Positions 1 to 5,878 of a stretch of DNA of 36,225 nucleotides are shown one piece after another; position 1 is the stretch's first letter, and the number at the start of each line of letters is the position of its first letter. Where the stretch lies: positions 1-36,225 of the forward strand of contig CAKSWA010000020.1 of NCBI GenBank assembly GCA_934511165.1, written 5' to 3'. Under the pieces are notes generated by a model. The model ran no database searches. It saw nothing but the letters and a program-made list of their open reading frames with translations, and was not told the origin of the DNA. A program made the position numbers and the translations under genes. The DNA comes from an uncultured Oscillospiraceae bacterium. GTDB lineage: Bacteria > Bacillota > Clostridia > Oscillospirales > Oscillospiraceae.

Positions 1-80
1 CCAGAAAATGCCTCGGCTGGAGAACCCCACTGGAAGTTTTTTCCTCTTCCTGTGTTGCACTTGATTGACTTTCTGCCGTG

Positions 81-110
81 GCAAAAACGAAGTTTTTGAC
101 GGAGGGGTTT
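81..110. repeat. Fragment of the dispersed palindromic repeat
   Basis: The stretch carries AAAAACgaaGTTTTT followed by GACGGAGGGGTTT, which is the same end as the element at 34601-34680 and the arm of the hairpin at 4282-4324. Only one terminus is recognisable, so this is a partial copy. The rest of bases 1-127 shows no coding region or RNA gene that I can support. Confidence 0.55.
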
Positions 111-127
111 GCTCCTCCCGGAATTGG

Positions 128-168
128 AAAAGGAACTGCCGCAGAGGCCATCTGCGGCAGTTCCTTTT
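128..168 (-). terminator. Intrinsic terminator of the feo operon
   Basis: A perfect 18-bp stem (128-145 with 151-168) encloses the 5-nt loop GGCCA. It lies 15 nt past the stop codon of the last leftward gene. The stem ends in A/T pairs on both sides, so it could also stop rightward transcription, for which the downstream T-run (165-170) is longer. Confidence 0.85.
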
Positions 169-182
169 TTGCGTTGCCTTAT

Positions 183-440
183 TTACTTTTTCCCAAAAAG
201 AGAGAATTTCTTCTTCTCATAAGGCTCCGAGCGAACGGCCATGATCGTGTACCCGGTGCCATCAAGCACACGATGCAGCTCTTCTTCGCTCAGCGGCTCT
301 TTGGAGAGTATCTCCGTTTCGCCTTTTGCATGAGACGAGGTAACTTTTTTCACGCGGAGGGCGTTGCGGATGGCGTCATTCACATGACTTTCGCACATTC
401 CGCAAGCCATTCCGTCGATCGTGAGTACGGTTTTAACCAT
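183..440 (-). CDS. Heavy-metal-associated (HMA) domain protein, CopZ-like
   Basis: An 85-residue soluble protein made of one HMA (ferredoxin-like) domain followed by a short Lys-rich tail. The metal site is GMACGMC near residues 10-16, the GMxCxxC signature of copper chaperones and P-type ATPase N-domains, which bind a soft metal such as Cu(I) through two Cys. It is the last gene of the feo operon and overlaps the preceding gene by 8 nt. Its ribosome site AAGGAGG lies inside the upstream reading frame, which implies translational coupling. The domain call is secure. The metal and the partner are not known from sequence: the operon position suggests a role beside ferrous iron uptake, for example metal delivery or thiol chemistry, but copper handling remains the family default. 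Confidence 0.85.
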   Translation of the reverse strand: MVKTVLTIDGMACGMCESHVNDAIRNALRVKKVTSSHAKGETEILSKEPLSEEELHRVLDGTGYTIMAVRSEPYEKKKFSLFGKK

Positions 441-618
441 GATGTTTTCCTCCTTCGTGGCAGGAGCCGCCCATCGGACAATGGCCGCAGTTTCCGCCGC
501 AGGACGACTTACCCTGTTTCCTGTCCTTTACGAGCGAGCGTACGATCAATACGACAAGTATCGCCAGAACGATCGTAATGAGGATCGTTCCGATATTTTC
601 CATGATCCAGCCGAGCAT
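433..618 (-). CDS. FeoB-associated Cys-rich membrane protein
   Basis: A 61-residue protein with one N-terminal membrane helix (about residues 8-30, ILITIVLAILVVLIVRSLV), a basic stretch (KDRKQGK) and a cytoplasmic tail rich in Cys, Gly and His (CGGNCGHC, then SCHEGGKHHG). This is the architecture of the small FeoB-associated Cys-rich family found just downstream of feoB in Firmicutes, thought to help the Feo transporter as FeoC does in enterobacteria. It begins 48 nt after the feoB stop with a strong AAAGGAGG site and overlaps the HMA gene. The His-rich end and the CxxxCxxC spacing could bind iron or another metal; this is inference. Confidence 0.85.
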   Translation of the reverse strand: MLGWIMENIGTILITIVLAILVVLIVRSLVKDRKQGKSSCGGNCGHCPMGGSCHEGGKHHG

Positions 619-666
619 GAAACCTTACCTCCTTTGAGGAATTTGTCTGTTGGAGAGAGAGAATAC

Positions 667-3072
667 TTACTTAACCGCCTTGTCGCTGAGGCGGGTGGCC
701 TCGGTGTACTTCTTGAAGAAGAGCATGTAGATGATGAACGCGAGCACGAGCAGAGCGAAGATTAGGCCGATAACGTTGACGCTGCCGGTGAAGAGAGCGC
801 CGAACTGGTTGATCATCAGAGCGACGGCGTAAGCGAACACGCACTGGTAACCGATGGCGAACCACGTCCACTTGGCGTTGTTCATCTCGCGCTTGATAGC
901 GCCGATGGCCGCGAAGCACGGAGCGCACAGCAGGTTGAACACGAGGAACGAGTAGCCGGTGATCGGGGTGAACGCCGCGCCGATGTGCTGCCACACGGTG
1001 CCTTCGCCAGCGCCGTAGAGAATGCCGAGCGTGCCGACGATGTTCTCCTTGGCGACGAGGCCGGTGATGGAAGCGACCGTTGCCTGCCAGTTGCCCCAGC
1101 CGAGAGGAGCAAAGATCCAGCAGATCGCGCCGCCGATGGCCGCGAGGATGGAGGAGTCGATCTGATCCTCGGAGAGCATCTGGAACTGACCGTCGACCCA
1201 GCCGAAGTACGTGGTGAACCAGACAAAGATGGTGGAGAGCAGGATGATCGTGCCGGCCTTCTTGATGAAGCTCCAGCCGCGCTCCCACATGCTGCGGAGA
1301 ACGTTGCCGAGAGTCGGCCAGTGGTAGGCGGGCAGCTCCATGACGAACGGAGCGGGGTCGCCGGCGAACATCTTGGTCTTCTTGAGCATGATGCCGGAAA
1401 TAACGATGGCGGCCATGCCGATGAAGTACGCGGAGGTGGAAACCCAGGCGCTGCCGCCGAAGATCGCACCGGCGATCATGGCGATGAACGGAACCTTCGC
1501 GCCGCAGGGGATGAACGTGGTGGTCATGATCGTCATACGGCGGTCGCGCTCATTTTCAATGGTACGCGATGCCATGACGCCCGGCACGCCGCAGCCGACG
1601 CCGATGAGCATCGGGATGAAGGACTTACCGGAAAGGCCGAACTTGCGGAACACACGGTCGAGAACGAACGCGATACGGGCCATGTAGCCGCAGGCTTCGA
1701 GGAACGCGAGGAGCAGGAAGAGGACGAGCATCTGCGGCACGAAGCCGAGCACCGCGCCGACACCGGCGACGATACCGTCAAGGATCAGGCCGCTGAGCCA
1801 TTCCGCAGCGCCGGCCGCCTCAAGAGCGTTGCCGATCAGCACGGGGATGCCGGGAACCCAGACACCGTAGTCCGCCGGATCGGGCTCATCGCCGATCTCG
1901 TCGAGCGTAGCGAGCGCCTTTTCGTAATCCTTGAGCGTCGCAGTCTCTTCGGTGATCTCGAGGGTCTCTTCGTCTTCAACTTCGTAAGTAAATTCGCCTT
2001 CGGGAGCGGCGCCGTTTTCTTCCACATAGGCGTCGTAGCCGTCCACGATAGCGGAAGCGTCGCCGTACTGCTCAGCGACTTCTTCATAAGCGGCAGAGCC
2101 GATGCCGAACAGGTGCCAGCCGTCGCCGAACAGGCCGTCGTTGGCCCAGTCGGTCGCGGGGGCGCCGACGGCGACCATGGCGATCCAGTAAACGAGGAAC
2201 ATGACAACCGCGAAGATCGGGAGGCCGAGCCAGCGGTTCGTGACGATCTTGTCGATCTTATCGGAGGTGGTGAGAGCGCCGGCATTTTTCTTCTTGTAGC
2301 AGGCCTTGATGACCTCGGCGATGTAAACGTAGCGCTCGTTGGTGATGATGCTCTCGGCGTCGTCGTCGAGTTCCTTCTCGGCGGCTTCGATGTCCTGCTC
2401 GATGTGAGCCTTGACATCGGCCGGGATGTTCAGGGATTCGAGAACCTTATCGTCGCGCTCGAACACTTTGACGGCGTACCAGCGCTGCTGCTCTTCGGGC
2501 ATGGTGTGCACGGCAGCCTCTTCGATGTGGGCAAGGGCGTGCTCGACCGGGCCGGAGAACTTGTGCATCGGGATGGTCTTGCCGCCCTTTGCGGCTTTGA
2601 TGGCGGTCTCGGCAGCTTCCTTGACGCCGTCGCCCTTCAGCGCGGAGATCTCCACGACCGGGCAGCCCAGCTGACGGGACAGCTCCGCAACATCAATCTT
2701 GTCGCCGTTCTTGCGGACGACATCCATCATGTTCACCGCCAGCACCACGGGGATGCCGAGCTCGGTGAGCTGCGTGGTGAGGTAGAGGTTACGCTCGAGG
2801 TTCGTGCCGTCGATGATGTTCAAAATGGCATCGGGGCGCGTGCCGATGAGGTAATTTCTCGCTACAACTTCCTCCAGCGTGTAGGGGGACAGAGAATAAA
2901 TGCCCGGAAGGTCGGTGATGATGACACCTTCATGACCTTTGAGCTTGCCTTCCTTTTTCTCGACCGTGACGCCCGGCCAGTTGCCGACGAACTGGTTGGA
3001 GCCGGTCAGAGCGTTGAACAGGGTGGTTTTGCCGCTGTTCGGGTTGCCCGCAAGGGCGATGCGCAAATCCAT
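667..3072 (-). CDS. feoB: Ferrous iron transport protein B (FeoB)
   Basis: An 801-residue membrane GTPase that imports Fe(II). The N-terminal G domain has G1 GNPNSGKT (9-16), G3 DLPG (54-57) and G4 NMMD (114-117), followed by a helical GDI-like region to about residue 250. The membrane part has both Gate motifs (GCGVPGVMASRT and IPCGAKVPF) and the late LLCAPCFAA motif with paired Cys. I chose ATG 3072 because AGGAAG lies 7 nt before it; the GTG two codons upstream would leave only 1 nt. Between the first membrane helix and the following core (about residues 310-415) there is an acidic, Tyr/Glu-rich insertion of roughly 100 residues that is absent from E. coli-type FeoB and would face one side of the membrane. 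It is third in the feo operon. Confidence 0.97.
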   Translation of the reverse strand: MDLRIALAGNPNSGKTTLFNALTGSNQFVGNWPGVTVEKKEGKLKGHEGVIITDLPGIYSLSPYTLEEVVARNYLIGTRPDAILNIIDGTNLERNLYLTTQLTELGIPVVLAVNMMDVVRKNGDKIDVAELSRQLGCPVVEISALKGDGVKEAAETAIKAAKGGKTIPMHKFSGPVEHALAHIEEAAVHTMPEEQQRWYAVKVFERDDKVLESLNIPADVKAHIEQDIEAAEKELDDDAESIITNERYVYIAEVIKACYKKKNAGALTTSDKIDKIVTNRWLGLPIFAVVMFLVYWIAMVAVGAPATDWANDGLFGDGWHLFGIGSAAYEEVAEQYGDASAIVDGYDAYVEENGAAPEGEFTYEVEDEETLEITEETATLKDYEKALATLDEIGDEPDPADYGVWVPGIPVLIGNALEAAGAAEWLSGLILDGIVAGVGAVLGFVPQMLVLFLLLAFLEACGYMARIAFVLDRVFRKFGLSGKSFIPMLIGVGCGVPGVMASRTIENERDRRMTIMTTTFIPCGAKVPFIAMIAGAIFGGSAWVSTSAYFIGMAAIVISGIMLKKTKMFAGDPAPFVMELPAYHWPTLGNVLRSMWERGWSFIKKAGTIILLSTIFVWFTTYFGWVDGQFQMLSEDQIDSSILAAIGGAICWIFAPLGWGNWQATVASITGLVAKENIVGTLGILYGAGEGTVWQHIGAAFTPITGYSFLVFNLLCAPCFAAIGAIKREMNNAKWTWFAIGYQCVFAYAVALMINQFGALFTGSVNVIGLIFALLVLAFIIYMLFFKKYTEATRLSDKAVK

Positions 3073-3108
3073 TTTCACGCTTCCTTTCTGCTCTCAAAAA
3101 GCTTTTCC

Positions 3109-3130
3109 GCGGTTTGCTCTCGCTAACCGC
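3109..3130. promoter_or_regulatory. Operator-like inverted repeat inside the feo operon
   Basis: GCGGTT-n10-AACCGC lies in the 95-nt gap between the second feoA and feoB. It matches the middle operator of the feo promoter (3694-3715) at 19 of 22 positions. No convincing -10/-35 pair for feoB alone is visible, so it may be a repressor roadblock, an RNA hairpin or a decayed operator copy. Confidence 0.45.
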
Positions 3131-3136
3131 TGCTCG

Positions 3137-3169
3137 AAAAAATTGGGGGCTCTCCCCGAAAAATTTTTT
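3137..3169 (-). terminator. Possible attenuator between feoA and feoB
   Basis: On the minus strand the stem GGGG-agag-CCCC, extended by an A-run upstream and TTTTTT downstream, begins at the stop codon of the second feoA. The G/C stem is short (4 bp plus imperfect extension), so partial termination that raises FeoA over FeoB is more likely than a full stop. Confidence 0.45.
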
Positions 3170-3389
3170 ACTCGACCTCGATCATCTCAGCGTCCGCCTT
3201 GCGGATCGAAAGCTCGTAATTGCGGACGGTGACTTCGATGGGGTCACCGAGGGGCGCTACCTTGCGAACAAAGACCTGGGTGCCTCTCGTGATGCCCATG
3301 TCCATGATGCGGCGCTTCACCGCACCCTCGCCATGGAGCTTCACGACCTTGACGGCCGAGCCGACCGGCACTTCGCGCAGAGTTTTCAT
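3168..3389 (-). CDS. feoA: FeoA family protein, second copy
   Basis: A 73-residue SH3-like beta-barrel protein of the FeoA family. Visible family features are the N-terminal LREVPVGSAVKVVKL strand pair, RRIMDMGITRGTQVFV (the conserved R/L-x-x-M/L-G-x-x-x-G turn) and the final strand block ending in MIEVE. FeoA is a small cytoplasmic protein needed for full FeoB activity, probably binding its cytosolic part. It starts at ATG 3389, after an AGGAGG-like sequence in the 39-nt gap behind the first feoA. Two tandem feoA genes of different sequence before feoB are common in Clostridia. A weak terminator-like hairpin starts at its stop codon. Confidence 0.92.
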   Translation of the reverse strand: MKTLREVPVGSAVKVVKLHGEGAVKRRIMDMGITRGTQVFVRKVAPLGDPIEVTVRNYELSIRKADAEMIEVE

Positions 3390-3428
3390 GCCATTGCCTC
3401 CTTATTATTATTTTCTTTTCTTTCCAAA

Positions 3429-3641
3429 TCAGACCATGATCTTGCGCGCCAGCTCATCGCTGACGGCAACGCGGGACTCCTTGACCTTCACGATCATGTT
3501 TCCGCCCAGCGTGCTCACGATGCAGACCTCGCCGCCGACCGTGAAGCCCAGATCTTCCAGATGGCGCTTCGTCTCCGGATTTCCGCCGATGCGCTTTACG
3601 ATCTGCGGTTCTCCAATACTCGCCAGTACCAACGGCATCAT
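3429..3641 (-). CDS. feoA: FeoA family protein, first copy
   Basis: A 70-residue FeoA-type SH3-like protein: the core IVKRIGGNPETKRHLEDLG carries the family turn, and VKVKESRVAVSDELARKIMV forms the C-terminal strand and helix. I chose ATG 3641 because AAGGAGG (3649-3655) sits 7 nt upstream; a start at 3659 would put this site inside the gene. First gene of the feo operon, a few tens of bases below the promoter. It differs clearly from the second FeoA, so the two may have separate partners, for instance different faces of FeoB. That is inference. Confidence 0.9.
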   Translation of the reverse strand: MMPLVLASIGEPQIVKRIGGNPETKRHLEDLGFTVGGEVCIVSTLGGNMIVKVKESRVAVSDELARKIMV

Positions 3642-3656
3642 GCCGCATCCTCCTTC

Positions 3657-3682
3657 CATATGTTAGCTCAAGCTAACATATG
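3657..3682. promoter_or_regulatory. DtxR-type operator 1 of the feo promoter
   Basis: A perfect palindrome with 12-nt arms (CATATGTTAGCT / AGCTAACATATG) around a 2-nt centre. The core TTAG-n6-CTAA matches the half-site logic of the DtxR/IdeR box (TTAGG...CCTAA). It lies in the transcribed leader just upstream of the first feoA. Confidence 0.75.
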
Positions 3683-3693
3683 CGCAAAAATAA

Positions 3694-3715
3694 GCGGTTA
3701 GTTCTCCCTAACCGC
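3694..3715. promoter_or_regulatory. DtxR-type operator 2 of the feo promoter
   Basis: Inverted repeat GCGGTTAG-n6-CTAACCGC, centred 35 nt from operator 1 and 30 nt from operator 3, close to the expected transcription start. It shares the TTAG-n6-CTAA core. Confidence 0.75.
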
Positions 3716-3720
3716 CTTAT

Positions 3721-3749
3721 ATAATAGTTACCCCAAGCTAACTTGTCAA
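3721..3749 (-). promoter_or_regulatory. feo operon promoter with operator 3 in the spacer
   Basis: On the minus strand the -35 TTGACA (3744-3749) is consensus, the spacer is exactly 17 nt and the -10 is TATTAT (3721-3726). The spacer holds GTTAG-n6-GTAAC (3727-3742), a near-perfect third operator. A repressor bound here would block RNA polymerase directly, as expected for iron-repressed feo genes. Confidence 0.85.
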
Positions 3750-3830
3750 GAGGGAATCCACGGTTTTTTCATCTTTGTATATTCGGCACAAAACGACAGC
3801 CGCCGATGCGGCACGAAGGTGGAATTTCGC

Positions 3831-3859
3831 TTGTTTTTCGGAAACGAATGTGATATGGT
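3831..3859 (+). promoter_or_regulatory. Candidate promoter of the DtxR-family gene
   Basis: TTGTTT (3831-3836), a 17-nt spacer and TATGGT (3854-3859) lie 35 nt before the start codon. Each box departs from consensus. No TTAG-n6-CTAA repeat overlaps it, so simple autorepression is not evident. Confidence 0.4.
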
Positions 3860-3894
3860 GTAAATAATCATCCAATGAAACGGAGTTTTTTCTC

Positions 3895-4266
3895 ATGGTC
3901 ATGCAGGAATCCGGGGAAATGTATCTCGAAACCATATATCGTCTGAGCCAGTCGCTGCCGGTCGTGCGTTCGATCGACGTGAGCGAATACATCGGCTACT
4001 CAAAGCCATCGGTCAGCCGGGCGATCGGCATTTTGAAGAAGCAGGAATACATCACGGTGGACAAGTTCGGCGCGATCACGCTCACGGACAAGGGCCGCGA
4101 ACGCGCGCAGTACATCTTTGAGCGGCACACGTGTCTCACGAAGATATTCACCCTGCTCGGCGTGAACGCGGAGACCGCCGCCGAGGACGCCTGCCGCGTG
4201 GAGCACTACATCAGCGACGAGACGTTCCAGGCCCTCAAACGGCATCTCGCAGAGCACGAAAACTAA
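3895..4266 (+). CDS. DtxR-family metal-dependent repressor (iron type, short form)
   Basis: A 123-residue regulator with an N-terminal winged helix-turn-helix (about 22-70, recognition helix near YSKPSVSRAIGIL) and a metal-binding dimerisation domain. The ligands match DtxR/IdeR rather than MntR: Met9 in EMYLETIY (MntR has Asp here), His78, Cys100, Glu103 and His104 in ACRVEH. This suggests Fe(II) sensing. It has no C-terminal SH3-like domain and is shorter than MntR (about 142) and DtxR (about 226). It is divergent from the feo operon, whose promoter has three TTAG-n6-CTAA repeats, so it is the obvious candidate repressor of feo. ATG 3901 (third residue) is an alternative start; the site CGGAG before 3895 is weak. 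Confidence 0.9.
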   Translation: MVMQESGEMYLETIYRLSQSLPVVRSIDVSEYIGYSKPSVSRAIGILKKQEYITVDKFGAITLTDKGRERAQYIFERHTCLTKIFTLLGVNAETAAEDACRVEHYISDETFQALKRHLAEHEN

Positions 4267-4281
4267 ACGCCCTGACCCGCA

Positions 4282-4324
4282 AAAACCCCTCCGTCAAAAG
4301 CAAGTCCTTTGACGGAGGGGTTTT
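4282..4324 (+). terminator. Terminator built from a repeat fragment
   Basis: A perfect 17-bp stem (4282-4298 with 4308-4324) with arms AAAACCCCTCCGTCAAA and a T-run, 15 nt after the repressor stop. The arm is identical to the terminus of the dispersed repeat, so this looks like a deletion derivative of that element that now acts as a terminator. It can also end the leftward gene at 4404. Confidence 0.85.
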
Positions 4325-4403
4325 GTATCAGTATGTCTCAACGATCCGCACGCGGTTTTCGCCGTCGGCGAGAATTTCGGAGCATGGACTTATTGGAAGA
4401 GGA

Positions 4404-5873
4404 TCATTCGTCCTCTTCCTTTTTCGTCTCCGGTTCTTCGGTTTTCTCCGCCTCGGCGGGAGCTTCCTCCGGCGCGGTCTCCGTGGTCTCCGCAGCCGTG
4501 GTCTCCGCCGTAGCTTCCGCGGTCTCGGCGGTCTCGGTGCCTTCCGGCGCGGCGGGCTTCTTTCTGCCGAGCAGCACCGCCGCCAGCGCCACGATCACGA
4601 CGAGCGCCGCGATGGCAACATACATCCACACATTGGCCGACTTGGTCTCCGGCGCAGCGGCATCGTCCGCCGTTCCGTCCTCCGGCACGGTGAAGAGCTC
4701 GTTATAGTCCATCGTGCCGAAATCGCCCTGCCATTCGACCGTGGAGGTCTCGATCCAGTCCAGGAGCATGGCGTTGAAGAGCTCGTTGGCGGCGTCGGCG
4801 CGCAGCGTCATATAATCGCCGGTGCCGGAATCCTGCGAAAGGGTCTTTCCCTCGGGATCGAGCGGCAGACGGAGGATGATGTGATAGCCGTAGCTCGACT
4901 CCACGATATCGGAGATCTCATACTCTTCAAGCGCACGGGTGCCGTCCTCAAACTCCTGCACCATCTGGTTCGAGGTGAACGTGTAGCCGTCCGGGAAGGT
5001 CGTCATGCCGGGATCGTCGGCGTCCGCCATGAGCTCATCAAAGCGCGCTATCATCGCCTCACGGTCGTCTTCGAGCGTGCGCAGCTCCGCGAGCGTCGCC
5101 TCGGCCTCCTTGCGGATCTCTGCCTTCTCCTCGTCGGTCTTGTCGGTGCCGTCGTCGTTCTGCGTGAGGAAGAGGATGTGCTTGCAATGGAGGTAATTGT
5201 TGTCGTTTGCCCAGGTGAGAACGTCCCCGTCGGTGAGCTTTTCGCCCGCCGTGCCGTAGGAATCCACCATGATGGCGTTGAACGCGGCGTTGCTCGTGAG
5301 GAGCATGCGGTAGGTCGGCTCGTCGAGATACGCGCTCTCCATGGCCTCCATCAGCGCGTCCACGCCGCCGTACTGCTCCACGATGCTGTTCCACTGCTCA
5401 TCGACCTCGGCGTTCACCGTGTCGGTCAGGCCGCGGTTTTCCGCCTCGGTAATCGCGACGGTGTAGTACTTGATGCGCGCTTCGAGCGCTTCGCGCATCG
5501 CGTCCTGCAGCGTGGTGCCGTCGCCCATGTCGGCGGAAAAGTCGGGGATTGCCATGGTGTAGTTGATGTACTGGCTCGTCAGACTGCCGATGAGATAGTA
5601 GTACAGCTTCCAGGTAACTTCCGTGCCGTTCACGGTGGCGACGACGGCGGAGCCGTCGTACTTTTTGCTCGCCTCGTCAAGCTGGGCTACGACCTTTGCA
5701 TAGGCCTCCTGCGCCGCGGCCTGCGCGTCGCTGACGGCACTGTCGGAAGAGGCGTTATCCGATGCGCTCTCGGCGGACGCAGTGTCGCCGTCGGCGGCGA
5801 GCGCCGGGACGGACAGGGCGCCGAGCAGCAGCACAAGGCTCATCAGCAGGGCGAGCAGTTTCTTTGCATTCAT
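4404..5873 (-). CDS. PpiC-type peptidyl-prolyl isomerase (PrsA/SurA-like), membrane-anchored
   Basis: A 489-residue exported foldase-like protein. ATG 5873 has AAGGAG 8 nt upstream and starts a signal peptide (NAKKLLALLMSLVLLLGALSVPALA, type I-like, no lipobox Cys, given here in outline: KK, Leu-rich core, ALA end). A SurA-N-like segment starts near VATVNGTEVTW. The parvulin domain runs from about KHILFLTQND to YGYHIILRLPL. Near residues 413-437 is a membrane helix followed by GRKKP and a 45-residue Glu/Thr/Ala tail. So the protein is probably anchored at its C-terminus with the isomerase outside and the acidic tail inside, unlike PrsA, which is a lipoprotein. It begins 5 nt after the mfd stop, so the two are cotranscribed. 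The isomerase activity is inferred; the parvulin core is divergent. Confidence 0.8.
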   Translation of the reverse strand: MNAKKLLALLMSLVLLLGALSVPALAADGDTASAESASDNASSDSAVSDAQAAAQEAYAKVVAQLDEASKKYDGSAVVATVNGTEVTWKLYYYLIGSLTSQYINYTMAIPDFSADMGDGTTLQDAMREALEARIKYYTVAITEAENRGLTDTVNAEVDEQWNSIVEQYGGVDALMEAMESAYLDEPTYRMLLTSNAAFNAIMVDSYGTAGEKLTDGDVLTWANDNNYLHCKHILFLTQNDDGTDKTDEEKAEIRKEAEATLAELRTLEDDREAMIARFDELMADADDPGMTTFPDGYTFTSNQMVQEFEDGTRALEEYEISDIVESSYGYHIILRLPLDPEGKTLSQDSGTGDYMTLRADAANELFNAMLLDWIETSTVEWQGDFGTMDYNELFTVPEDGTADDAAAPETKSANVWMYVAIAALVVIVALAAVLLGRKKPAAPEGTETAETAEATAETTAAETTETAPEEAPAEAEKTEEPETKKEEDE

Positions 5874-5878
5874 AGATT

